A DNA stretch of 64,000 nucleotides from Streptomyces camelliae (GTDB lineage Bacteria > Actinomycetota > Actinomycetes > Streptomycetales > Streptomycetaceae), in assembly GCF_027625935.1 (NCBI RefSeq), contig NZ_CP115300.1, positions 2,542,001 through 2,606,000 of the forward strand. The letters are read 5' to 3'. Numbering within the stretch: position 1 is the first letter of the stretch; every line of letters starts with the position of its first letter. Positions 52,525-61,111 of the stretch are shown here, in pieces. Below the pieces are notes generated by a model. It was not told the DNA's origin. It was given only the letters and a program-made list of their open reading frames with translations, and did not search any database. Both the position numbers and the translations under genes were made by a program.

Positions 52525-52899
52525 TCACGCGGCGACCACGTCCACCGCCTCCGCGGGCGCCTTGATGGTCACCCGTTCCGGGGGCACACCGGTCACCGAC
52601 ACCGAACCCAGCATCGGACGGACCGGGGTGGGCACGGGCTCGGTGGCCGCGGCGGACTGGGCCAGCTCGGCGAGCGCCAGCTCGTCGCTCACTTCTCGCA
52701 TGAGTTCCGACATCCGTACGTCCAGCGCGTCGCAGATGGCGGCGAGCAGCTCGGAGGAAGCCTCCTTCTGCCCCCGCTCCACCTCGGAGAGATAGCCGAG
52801 TGAGACTCGGGCGGACGAGGAGACTTCGCGCAGAGTACGGCCCTGGCGTTGGCGCTGCCGACGCAGCACGTCACCCAGCAGGCGACGGAGCAGAATCAT
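52525..52899 (-). CDS. clgR: Protease-gene activator ClgR
   Basis: 124 residues from ATG 52899. Cro/C1-type helix-turn-helix LRREVS-like region: [42 protein letters not shown]. The length and C-terminal AVDVVAA fit ClgR, which activates clpP, lon and other protease genes in streptomycetes. The final Ala-Ala is the type of end recognised by ClpP and is known to make ClgR unstable. It lies 110 bases after the cinA stop. Confidence 0.9.
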   Translation of the reverse strand: MILLRRLLGDVLRRQRQRQGRTLREVSSSARVSLGYLSEVERGQKEASSELLAAICDALDVRMSELMREVSDELALAELAQSAAATEPVPTPVRPMLGSVSVTGVPPERVTIKAPAEAVDVVAA

Positions 52900-53008
52900 C
52901 GGTGGCTCCCTCCTCGGACCGCGTAGCCGCATCCTTCTCGCCCCACCGTACCGCCTCGCGCCGCGGCCGTGCGGGGAGCGATGTCGTGTTCACTCAGGGC
53001 TGCAAACA

Positions 53009-53554
53009 TCAAAACCCCCCGTTCCGTTCCGTATCCTGTGCCCGCTCATTTCCGGTCTGTTCGTCCGCAAGCCGCTCCAGGAGCAGTGCGAGTACGCTCC
53101 GTACACTCTCCATACGAATTTCCGCACGGCTGCCGTTCAACCGCAGAGCCTCCACTTTTCCGCCACCGGCAGAACCTGGGCGGCCGGTGAACGGCCCGTC
53201 GGCGGCCACGAACACCGTCCCGACAGGCTTGCCGTCCTGCGGGTCGGGGCCGGCGACCCCGGTGGTCGCGAGGCCCCAGTCGGCGCCCAGAGCCTTGCGC
53301 ACTCCGGCCGCCATCTGGGCGGCGACCTGCGGATCCACCGCTCCCTGTCGCTCCAGCAGGGCGGTGTCGACGCCCAGCAGGTCGCGCTTCAGTTCCGTGG
53401 CGTAGGCAGTGACCGAGCCCCGGAACACCTTGGACGCTCCGGGGACTCCCGTGATCTCCGCCGCCACCAGGCCACCGGTGAGCGACTCGGCGACGGCGAG
53501 GGTCTCGCCCCTCACTGTCAGTAGTCGCACCAGTTCGGTGGCCGTGGAACTCAC
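53009..53554 (-). CDS. cinA: CinA C-terminal domain nicotinamide-nucleotide amidase
   Basis: 181 residues. The conserved AVAESLTGGLVAAEITGVPGASKVFRGSVTAYATELKRDLLGV and LATTGVAGPDPQDGKPVGTVFVA are diagnostic of the CinA C domain (PncC), which turns NMN into NaMN for NAD salvage. The N-terminal domain of full CinA is absent, as in other actinobacteria. GTG 53554 overlaps the pgsA stop by four bases. Confidence 0.92.
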   Translation of the reverse strand: MSSTATELVRLLTVRGETLAVAESLTGGLVAAEITGVPGASKVFRGSVTAYATELKRDLLGVDTALLERQGAVDPQVAAQMAAGVRKALGADWGLATTGVAGPDPQDGKPVGTVFVAADGPFTGRPGSAGGGKVEALRLNGSRAEIRMESVRSVLALLLERLADEQTGNERAQDTERNGGF

Positions 53555-54309
53555 GCTTCCTCATCCTCCAACGCTGCCGCCCGCTCGGCGATTCCCCGGC
53601 GGCGCAGCACAATGGCTTGTCTTACGTAGTCGAGACCGGTGACGACGGTGAGGACGACCGCCACAGCCATCACCCAGAACCGCAGAGTCGCCAGCCACCC
53701 CGTCAGTGCCAGGACGTACATCCCGACTGCCACGCCCTGGGTGAGTGTCTTGAGCTTGCCGCCCCGGCTCGCGGGGATCACTCCGTAGCGAATGACCAGA
53801 AAACGCAGAAGTGTGATACCGAGTTCCCGGCCGAGGATCACCACGGTGACCCACCACGGCAGATCGCCCAGGGCGGACAGACAGATGAGCGCCGCCCCCA
53901 TGATCGCCTTGTCGGCGATGGGGTCGGCGATCTTCCCGAAGTCGGTGACCAGGTTGTAGGTGCGCGCCAGATGCCCGTCGAACAGGTCGGTGATCATGGC
54001 GATGGCGAAGGCCGCCCAGGCCAGCGAGCGCCAGGCCGGGTCATAGCCGCCGTTCGCGAGCATCAGCGCCACGAAGCCGGGCACCAGGACCAGCCGGAGC
54101 ATGGTCAGCAGATTGGCTACGTTCCAGACGCTGGCCTGATTGACGGCCGCAGCCGTGATCTTCCCGCCGCGCGGGGGCTTGCCACCGCTGTCGGCACCTG
54201 GAGCAGAACCGGAGACCTCCGACCGGGCGCCGTCGGCAGCCGCGGCGGAACCCCGAGGGCCCTGTGCGCCGGAGGAGCCGCCCGCGGCGGATGCCGGGAC
54301 TCCGGTCAT
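53551..54309 (-). CDS. pgsA: CDP-diacylglycerol-glycerol-3-phosphate 3-phosphatidyltransferase
   Basis: 252 residues. The CDP-alcohol transferase motif D-G-x2-A-R-x8-G-x3-D-x3-D reads [26 protein letters not shown], with four helices around it ([65 protein letters not shown]). It makes phosphatidylglycerol phosphate on the inner membrane face. A 55-residue Gly/Ala/Ser-rich N-terminus is a Streptomyces extension. It overlaps rimO by ATGA and cinA by GTGA. Confidence 0.92.
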   Translation of the reverse strand: MTGVPASAAGGSSGAQGPRGSAAAADGARSEVSGSAPGADSGGKPPRGGKITAAAVNQASVWNVANLLTMLRLVLVPGFVALMLANGGYDPAWRSLAWAAFAIAMITDLFDGHLARTYNLVTDFGKIADPIADKAIMGAALICLSALGDLPWWVTVVILGRELGITLLRFLVIRYGVIPASRGGKLKTLTQGVAVGMYVLALTGWLATLRFWVMAVAVVLTVVTGLDYVRQAIVLRRRGIAERAAALEDEEA

Positions 54310-55778
54310 CTGCCCGCCTCCTCACTACACGCGAGCGAGCCGGCCAGCGGCTCGGCCACCAGGTCGACACCTTCCGTACCGACCACCTTCGCCTCGACCA
54401 TACGTCCGACGCTCAGGCCTTCGCCGCTCGTGAGCAGGACCTGGCCGTCGGTCTCGGGCGCCTGGTGCGCCGCGCGGCCGTACACGCCCTCTTCCTCGTC
54501 GACGGACTCGACCAGGACGCGCACGGTCTCGCCGACGCGCTCCTCGGCGCGCTGCGAGACGAGCTCCTCGGTGAGCCGGGAGATGTGCGCGAGCCGCTCG
54601 GCGACGACGTCCACGTCCAGCTTGTCGCCGTACGTCGCCGCCTCCGTGCCCTCCTCGTCGGAGTAGCCGAAGACACCGATGGCGTCCAGGCGGGCGCCGG
54701 TCAGGAAGCGCTCCAGCTCCGCCAGGTCGGCCTCGCTCTCGCCGGGGAAGCCGACGATGAAGTTCGACCGCACGCCGGCCTCGGGGGCCTTGGAGCGGAT
54801 CGTGTCGAGCAGCTCCAGGAAGCGGTCCGTGTCGCCGAAGCGGCGCATGGCACGCAGCACGGCGGGCGCGGAGTGCTGGAAGGACAGATCGAAGTACGGA
54901 ACGACCTTGGGGGTCGAGGTCAGGACGTCGATGAGCCCCGGGCGCATCTCGGCCGGCTGCAGATAGCTCACCCGCACCCGCTCGATGCCGTCGACCTCGG
55001 CGAGCTCCGGCAGCAGGGACTCCAGCAGGCGGATGTCGCCCAGGTCCTTGCCGTAGGAGGTGTTGTTCTCGGAGACCAGCATGATCTCCTTCACGCCCTG
55101 TTCCGCCAGCCACCGCGTCTCGTTCAGGACATCGCTGGGACGCCGCGAGATGAAGGAGCCGCGGAAGGAGGGGATGGCGCAGAAGGAGCAGCGGCGGTCG
55201 CAGCCGGAGGCGAGCTTGACCGAGGCGACCGGGGAGCCGTCCAGCCGGCGGCGCAGAGGGGAGCGCGGGCCGGAGGCGGGCGCGACGCCCTCCGGGAGGT
55301 CGGCCGGGCCGTGGCCGGGCAGCGCGACGGCGGCGGCCGATTCCTGGCGCTCGGCCGGGCTGATCGGCAGCAGCTTGCGGCGGTCGCGCGGGGTGTGCGA
55401 GGCGTGGATGCCGCCGGACAGGATGGTCTGCAGGCGATCGGAGATGTCCGCGTAGTCGTCGAAGCCGAGCACGCCGTCGGCCTCGGGCAAGGCCTCGGCG
55501 AGTTCCTTGCCGTACCGCTCGGCCATGCAGCCCACCGCCACGACGGCCTGGGTTCTGCCATGATCCTTGAGGTCGTTGGCCTCCAGGAGGGCGTCGACGG
55601 AGTCCTTCTTCGCGGCCTCGACGAAGCCACAGGTGTTGACCACGGCGACGTCGGCGTCCGCGGCGTCCTCGACGAGCTGCCAGCCGTCCGCCTCCAAACG
55701 GCCTGCGAGCTCCTCCGAGTCCACCTCGTTGCGGGCGCAGCCGAGAGTGACGAGTGCGACGGTACGGCGTTCAGGCAT
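54306..55778 (-). CDS. rimO: Ribosomal protein S12 methylthiotransferase RimO
   Basis: 490 residues. Three domains: N-terminal methylthiotransferase part with the three Cys of the auxiliary cluster ([31 protein letters not shown]), radical SAM core [15 protein letters not shown], and a TRAM domain ([29 protein letters not shown]). It adds a methylthio group to an Asp of S12. ATG 55778 was chosen over an upstream in-frame codon because the family begins exactly here. First gene of rimO-pgsA-cinA. Confidence 0.95.
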   Translation of the reverse strand: MPERRTVALVTLGCARNEVDSEELAGRLEADGWQLVEDAADADVAVVNTCGFVEAAKKDSVDALLEANDLKDHGRTQAVVAVGCMAERYGKELAEALPEADGVLGFDDYADISDRLQTILSGGIHASHTPRDRRKLLPISPAERQESAAAVALPGHGPADLPEGVAPASGPRSPLRRRLDGSPVASVKLASGCDRRCSFCAIPSFRGSFISRRPSDVLNETRWLAEQGVKEIMLVSENNTSYGKDLGDIRLLESLLPELAEVDGIERVRVSYLQPAEMRPGLIDVLTSTPKVVPYFDLSFQHSAPAVLRAMRRFGDTDRFLELLDTIRSKAPEAGVRSNFIVGFPGESEADLAELERFLTGARLDAIGVFGYSDEEGTEAATYGDKLDVDVVAERLAHISRLTEELVSQRAEERVGETVRVLVESVDEEEGVYGRAAHQAPETDGQVLLTSGEGLSVGRMVEAKVVGTEGVDLVAEPLAGSLACSEEAGR

Positions 55779-56122
55779 GGGCTCAAGACTACTTTGTCTC
55801 ACTGACAGCCCACGTCGACGGGGTCAGGGCCTCCCCCGGCGGACCATGCCGGAGTCGCGAGGGCCGGCCCGCACATCTGCGGCGTTGTCGTCAGTCGCCG
55901 ACGCCCCCACGCTCGAACGGGGCTCGCGCGGGGAGGACCCCCACGCGTCGCCCGCCGCGGCAGCGGCTGATGTCACGGCCTCCTTCGCCGTGCAGCCGCA
56001 CGCACCAGCCCCCGCTCAGGCAGGCCGGGACGCACCGTCCCCTGCAGTCGGCCCGGTCCGGCGGGCAGACCCTGCCGATTCTCGGCCAACCCCGTCACAA
56101 CCGCTCTCCCGAAGGGCCTCGC
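55779..56122. other. 344-base intergenic stretch, nothing supported
   Basis: Between the RodZ-like gene stop and the rimO start. No ribosome-site-supported frame, repeat or strong hairpin was seen. It must carry the rimO promoter, but I could not pick a convincing -10/-35 pair. Confidence 0.6.
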
Positions 56123-56959
56123 TCACCCGGCCACCGGGTCACCCTTCGTGTACGTCAGGCGCTCCACGGCGCCCGGCTGGAAGTTGTCGTCGATCTTCTT
56201 GCCGTTGACGTACAGCTCGATCGCGCCGGCGTCGCCGAGGATCAGGTTGATCTTGGAGCTGTCCTGGAAGGTCTTGGACTCGCCCTTCTTCAGCAGCCCG
56301 TCGAAGAGCATCCGGCCGTTGTGGTCCTTGGCCGAGATCCAGCTGCGTCCGTTCGGCGCGCTGACCTGCACGGTCACTTTGTCCTGCGGGGCCGCGGCGA
56401 TGGCGCTGTCGGAGGGCGCGCCGGTCGGCGCGGCGGGCTTGTCCTTCGTCGGCGTGGGCGAGGCGGGCTTGGTGGTGGAGGACGTGGCGCCCTCGGCGAC
56501 CTGCGTCTTGGAGCTTCCGCCGTCGCCGCCCTTGAGGGCGGTGAAGCCGACGAAGCCGATCACGACGACGATCGCGGCGACCATGGCCGCGGTCCAGTTC
56601 GGCCCGCGCCGCTCCGGGCGGATCCGCTCCGCCTCGAACAACGGGGCCGCCGGCGTGGGCGCGGGTCGCCCGCCGTGCTCGGCGTCGTACTGGGCGATCA
56701 GGGGCGCGGAGTCGAGGTGGACGGCCTTGGCCAGCGTGCGGATGTGCCCGCGCGCGTACACGTCGCCGCCGCAGGGGGCGAAGTCGTCCGCCTCGATGGC
56801 GTGCACGATGGCGATACGGACACGAGTGGCACTGCTGACGTCGTCCACGGTGAGCCCGGCCGCGATCCGCGCCTGCTGCAGGGCGCGGCCCACGGAGACA
56901 CGGGGTTCCTGGGACTCGTCTGGGAACGGACGCTCGTCTTCAGGGGAGTTGCCGATGGA
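56123..56959 (-). CDS. RodZ-like helix-turn-helix membrane protein (DUF4115)
   Basis: 278 residues from GTG 56959 (AAAGG eight bases before; GTG 56989 lacks a ribosome site). Cytoplasmic Xre-type domain (VSVGRALQQARIAAGLTVDDVSSATRVRIAIVHAIEADDF), the conserved YARGHIRTLAKAVHLD, one membrane helix (WTAAMVAAIVVVIGFVGFTAL), a Ser/Thr/Pro linker, and an outer beta domain DUF4115 (VSAPNGRSWISAKDHNGRMLFDGLLKKGESKTF). RodZ links the cell-shape machinery to the wall. In actinomycetes its exact role is open. It lies between ftsK and rimO as in S. coelicolor. Confidence 0.88.
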   Translation of the reverse strand, partial: SIGNSPEDERPFPDESQEPRVSVGRALQQARIAAGLTVDDVSSATRVRIAIVHAIEADDFAPCGGDVYARGHIRTLAKAVHLDSAPLIAQYDAEHGGRPAPTPAAPLFEAERIRPERRGPNWTAAMVAAIVVVIGFVGFTALKGGDGGSSKTQVAEGATSSTTKPASPTPTKDKPAAPTGAPSDSAIAAAPQDKVTVQVSAPNGRSWISAKDHNGRMLFDGLLKKGESKTFQDSSKINLILGDAGAIELYVNGKKIDDNFQPGAVERLTYTKGDPVAG

Positions 56960-57086
56960 CACGGGGGCGCCTTTCGAGCGTGTAGCCACCTGTGCTGGAA
57001 GCTCAGTCTAGGGGGGGTACGAAAGGGTGGGGCAACCGGGCGGTCGGACCTTTACGCCATCGGAATGGCCGGTCGTCCCGACGGCC

Positions 57087-57125
57087 GGACAGGCAGATGT
57101 CCCATGGTGGGACGCCTGCCCGTCC
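57087..57125 (-). terminator. Imperfect hairpin after ftsK
   Basis: Arms 57087-57104 and 57108-57125 pair at 15 of 18 positions around a three-base loop, about 120 bases beyond the ftsK stop (57245). The other bases of 56960-57244 show no gene. Confidence 0.6.
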
Positions 57126-57244
57126 TCTCGCTCAACTTGACGTACCACAAAGCGAAACGGTTGCCCGCCGATCTCTAACGGGTGGGTCACGACGATCCGG
57201 CCACCCGGCGTAACCCGTGTCCGCCGGACGGCCCTTCGCACTAC

Positions 57245-60007
57245 CTACCCGTCAGACTCCCCGCGGATCACCGCGAGCACGCCGTCCAGCTCGTCAGGCT
57301 TCACAAGAACGTCACGTGCCTTGGAGCCCTCGCTGGGCCCCACGACGCCCCGGGACTCCATGAGGTCCATGAGCCGCCCGGCCTTGGCGAAGCCCACGCG
57401 CAGCTTGCGCTGGAGCATGGAGGTCGACCCGAACTGCGTGGAGACGACCAGCTCGGCCGCCTGGCACAGCAGGTCGAGGTCGTCGCCGATGTCCTCGTCG
57501 ATCTCCTTCTTCTGCTTGGTGCCCACCGTGACGTCGTCCCGGAAGACCGGCGCCATCTGGTCCTTGCAGTGCTGGACGACGACCGCGACCTCGGCCTCGG
57601 TCACGAACGCGCCCTGCATGCGGGTCGGCTTGTTCGCCCCCATCGGCAGGAAGAGGCCGTCGCCCTTGCCGATCAGCTTCTCGGCGCCGGGCTGGTCGAG
57701 GATGACCCGCGAGTCGGCGAGCGAGGAGGTGGCGAAGGCCAGCCGGGAGGGCACGTTGGCCTTGATCAGACCGGTGACCACGTCGACCGACGGCCGCTGG
57801 GTGGCGAGGACCAGGTGGATGCCGGCCGCGCGCGCGAGCTGCGTGATGCGCACGATCGCGTCCTCGACGTCACGCGGCGCGACCATCATCAGGTCGGCCA
57901 GCTCGTCCACGATCACCAGCAGGTACGGGTACGGCTGGAGCTCGCGCTCGCTGCCTTCGGGCAGCTTCACCTTGCCGTCACGGATGGCCTGGTTGAAGTC
58001 GTCGATGTGCCGGAACCCGAACGCGGCCAGGTCGTCGTAGCGCAGGTCCATCTCACGCACGACCCACTGCAGCGCCTCGGCGGCCCGCTTGGGGTTGGTG
58101 ATGATCGGCGTGATCAGGTGCGGGATGCCCTCGTACGCGGTCAGCTCGACGCGCTTGGGGTCGACCAGGATCATCCGGACGTCCTCCGGGGTCGCCCGCA
58201 TCATGACCGAGGTGATCAGGCAGTTGATGCAGGACGACTTGCCGGAGCCGGTGGCGCCGGCGACCAGCATGTGCGGCATCTTCGCCAGCGAGTGCATGAC
58301 GTACCCGCCCTCGACGTCCTTGCCGAAGGCGACCAGCATCGGATCGTCGTCCTCGGCCGACTCCGCGAGCCGCAGCACGTCGCCGAGGTTGACCATCTCC
58401 CGGTCGGTGTTCGGGATCTCGATGCCGACCGCGGACTTGCCGGGGATGGGGCTGATGATCCGCACGTCCGGGCTGGCGACCGCGTACGCGATGTTCTTGG
58501 TCAGCGCGGTGATCCGCTCGACCTTCACGGCGGGGCCGAGCTCGACCTCGTAGCGGGTGACCGTCGGGCCGCGGGTGAAGCCGGTGACGGCCGCGTCGAC
58601 CTTGAACTCGGTGAAGACCTGGGTGAGCGAGGCGACGACGGCGTCGTTGGCCTCGCTGCGCGCCTTGCCGGGGCCGCCACGGGTGAGGAGGTCCAGCGAC
58701 GGCAGCGCGTACGTGATGTCTCCGGAGAGCTGGAGCTGCTCCGCGCGCGGAGGCAGGTCCCGGGGCTCCTCGGGGGCCTTCTTGGTCAGGTCGGGGACGA
58801 TCCCGGGCTTGAGCTGCTCCTGCTTGGGGCGCGCGGCCGGCACCGGCGAGGGCGCGGGGGCCGGCGCGGGCTCGGGAACCGGCTCGGGCTCGGGCGTGGG
58901 CACCGGGGTGGTCTCTTCGCGTCCCCCGATGCTGACGCCCTGCGTGAGGTCGGCGACCAGCGGGGAGGGCGGCATGCCGTGCAGCACGGCGCCGTCGAGC
59001 GCCGCAGCGGCGGCCGCGGCGACGTCCACGGCGTCCATCTGGCGCCGCGGATCCGGCTGGGGCACCGCGGAGCGCCTGGGACGGCCACGGCGCCGCGAGA
59101 GGGCCTCTTCCTCGGCGCTATCAGGGTCGTACGCCTGAGGGGCGCCCGAGCGCCTTCGGGGGCGCGCGGGCAGCGCTTCGCGCCACTGTTCGTCGTAGCG
59201 CTCGTCGTCCTCGGTGTACTCCTCGGCCTCGTGGTCGTGCAGCACCCCCAGGCGCACGCCGAGCGCCCGCAGCCGCTGCGGGATGGCGTTGACCGGGGTG
59301 GCGGTCACCACGAGCAGCCCGAAGATCGTCAGCAGCACCAGCAGGGGTACGGCGAGCACATCGGTCATGGTGTACGTCAGCGGGGTCGCCGCCGCCCAGC
59401 CGATGAGGCCGCCGGCGTCCCTTATCGCCTGCATGCCGTCGCTGCGCGCGGGCGAGCCGCAGGCGATGTGGACCTGTCCGAGCACGCCGATGACGAGGGC
59501 GGACAGACCGATCACGATCCGACCGTTGGCCTCCGGCTGCTCAGGGTGCCGGATGAACCGTACGGCGATCGCCGCGAGCAGTATCGGCACCAGCAGGTCG
59601 AGCCGGCCGAAGGCGCCCGTGACGAGGATCTCCACGAGGTCGCCGACCGGGCCCTTCAGGTCGGCCCAGGTGCCGGCGGCGACGATCAGCGCGATGCCGA
59701 ACAGCAGCAGAGCGATGCCGTCCTTGCGGTGGGCCGGGTCCAGGTTCTTCGCACCCTGCCCTATGCCGCGGAAGACGGCGCCGACGGCGTGCGCGAGGCC
59801 CAGCCAGAGGGCGCGCACGAGCCGGTACACGCCCCCGGTGGGGCTGGGCGCCGGCTTCGGCGGAGCCGCCTTCTTCGCCGGGGCCCTCTTGGCGGGCGCC
59901 TTCTTGGCCGGGGGCTTCTTCGCTGCGGCCTTCCTCGCCGGAGCCTTCGCGGGAGCGGCCGCCTTCTTCGCGGGCTGCTTCTTGGCTGCGGAGGGACGTG
60001 AGGCCAT
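57245..60007 (-). CDS. ftsK: DNA translocase FtsK/SpoIIIE
   Basis: 920 residues from ATG 60007. A Lys/Ala/Pro-rich N-terminal tail (about 5-65) precedes four membrane helices (about 100-260). A linker follows, then the motor domain with Walker A VAGATGSGKSSCIN, Walker B LLVIVDELADLMM, and the gamma DNA-reading domain at the end (LVVSTQFGSTSMLQRKLRVGFAKAGRLMDLMESRGVVG). It pumps chromosomes through closing septa, in streptomycetes during sporulation. The tail of alternating AKKAP units is repetitive and may vary in length between strains. Confidence 0.96.
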   Translation of the reverse strand: MASRPSAAKKQPAKKAAAPAKAPARKAAAKKPPAKKAPAKRAPAKKAAPPKPAPSPTGGVYRLVRALWLGLAHAVGAVFRGIGQGAKNLDPAHRKDGIALLLFGIALIVAAGTWADLKGPVGDLVEILVTGAFGRLDLLVPILLAAIAVRFIRHPEQPEANGRIVIGLSALVIGVLGQVHIACGSPARSDGMQAIRDAGGLIGWAAATPLTYTMTDVLAVPLLVLLTIFGLLVVTATPVNAIPQRLRALGVRLGVLHDHEAEEYTEDDERYDEQWREALPARPRRRSGAPQAYDPDSAEEEALSRRRGRPRRSAVPQPDPRRQMDAVDVAAAAAAALDGAVLHGMPPSPLVADLTQGVSIGGREETTPVPTPEPEPVPEPAPAPAPSPVPAARPKQEQLKPGIVPDLTKKAPEEPRDLPPRAEQLQLSGDITYALPSLDLLTRGGPGKARSEANDAVVASLTQVFTEFKVDAAVTGFTRGPTVTRYEVELGPAVKVERITALTKNIAYAVASPDVRIISPIPGKSAVGIEIPNTDREMVNLGDVLRLAESAEDDDPMLVAFGKDVEGGYVMHSLAKMPHMLVAGATGSGKSSCINCLITSVMMRATPEDVRMILVDPKRVELTAYEGIPHLITPIITNPKRAAEALQWVVREMDLRYDDLAAFGFRHIDDFNQAIRDGKVKLPEGSERELQPYPYLLVIVDELADLMMVAPRDVEDAIVRITQLARAAGIHLVLATQRPSVDVVTGLIKANVPSRLAFATSSLADSRVILDQPGAEKLIGKGDGLFLPMGANKPTRMQGAFVTEAEVAVVVQHCKDQMAPVFRDDVTVGTKQKKEIDEDIGDDLDLLCQAAELVVSTQFGSTSMLQRKLRVGFAKAGRLMDLMESRGVVGPSEGSKARDVLVKPDELDGVLAVIRGESDG

Positions 60008-60089
60008 GGGTGTGAGGTTACCGGGGGAGACGACAGCGGACACGTGTGCCCACAGCTTCACCCGTTCGTGTCGCCCTTGCGGGGATCCG

Positions 60090-60138
60090 GAACTGACGCA
60101 CGCTCATGGGCAACCACCGGACGGGAGTACGTCAGTTC
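60090..60138 (-). terminator. Possible terminator after osaB
   Basis: GAACTGACG (60090-60098) pairs with CGTCAGTTC (60130-60138) across a 31-base loop, starting in the osaB stop codon region. It is weaker than the other hairpins listed. Confidence 0.4.
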
Positions 60139-60812
60139 TGCGCCGGCACCGTCGAACCGCCCGGCCCGGCGCCCGGCTCCAGGGCATCCAGCGCGCGCCG
60201 CAGCCCGGTGAGTTTGCGCTCCAGATGGGCCGCCGTGGCCACCGCGGCCGCGTCCGCCGAGTCGTCGTCCAGCTGCTTGGACAGTGCCTCGGCCTGCTCC
60301 TCGACGGCTGCGAGCCGCGCGGACAGCTCGGCGAGCAGCCCGGCCGACTCCTTGCCACCGACCGCACCCTTGGCGCCGCCCTCCAACTGCAGCCGCAGCA
60401 GCGCCGCCTGCTCGCGCAGCTGGCAGTTCTTCATGTACAGCTCGACGAAGACCGAGACCTTCGCGCGCAGCACCCACGGGTCGAACGGCTTGGAGATGTA
60501 GTCCACCGCGCCCGCCGCGTAGCCCCGGAAGGTGTGGTGCGGGCCATGGTTGATCGCCGTGAGGAAGATGATCGGGATGTCCCGGGTCCGCTCGCGCCGC
60601 TTGATGTGCGCGGCGGTCTCGAAACCGTCCATGCCCGGCATCTGGACGTCCAGCAGAATGACCGCGAAATCGTCCGTGAGCAGTGCCTTGAGCGCTTCCT
60701 CCCCGGACGATGCCCGCACCAGCGTCTGATCGAGCGCCGAGAGGATCGCCTCCAGCGCCAGCAGATTCTCCGGCCGGTCATCGACCAGGAGGATCTTGGC
60801 CTTCTGCACCAT
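60132..60812 (-). CDS. osaB: Response regulator OsaB
   Basis: 226 residues from ATG 60812 (GAGGAGGGCGGG before it). An N-terminal receiver (ILLVDDRPENLLALEAILSAL, Asp in VILLDVQMPGMDGF, FLTAI, Lys in YISKPFDP) is followed not by a DNA-binding domain but by a coiled coil of about 95 residues (LREQAALLRLQLEGG, LAELSARLAAVEEQAEALSKQLDDD). The layout and position next to the hybrid kinase match OsaB of S. coelicolor, needed for osmoadaptation and aerial growth. It probably signals by protein contact. 299 bases separate it from osaA, enough for its own promoter. Confidence 0.9.
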   Translation of the reverse strand: MVQKAKILLVDDRPENLLALEAILSALDQTLVRASSGEEALKALLTDDFAVILLDVQMPGMDGFETAAHIKRRERTRDIPIIFLTAINHGPHHTFRGYAAGAVDYISKPFDPWVLRAKVSVFVELYMKNCQLREQAALLRLQLEGGAKGAVGGKESAGLLAELSARLAAVEEQAEALSKQLDDDSADAAAVATAAHLERKLTGLRRALDALEPGAGPGGSTVPAQN

Positions 60813-61111
60813 GGCCCGCCCTCCTCGCCCCGGCGGTACACCGGGCGCCGCCCCAGGGGACGACTCCCTTTCGCCGCCCGTCCTTGTGCCGGTCATCGTA
60901 GCCGCACCCCGCCCGTCGCCACACCCTGTCACCGCGATGTCACTGTGCACATAGCGGAAACGCGGCGGGAGACCGGATGGTTCCCGGAATCCCGCATTCC
61001 CATACGTGCGCAGCGCCCCTTGAGTTGTACGTTCGCAGCCACCTCACACGGGCAACTCCCGACGCCCGCCGGAGGTTCCCCGAGTGTTCACATCCCGGCG
61101 GACCGCCGCCG

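Noticed and set aside
60986..61000. GGAATCCCGCATTCC inverted repeat between osaA and osaB considered as a terminator or SigB element
   Set aside because: The stem is only five base pairs and I could not place a convincing stress-sigma -10/-35 pair around it.
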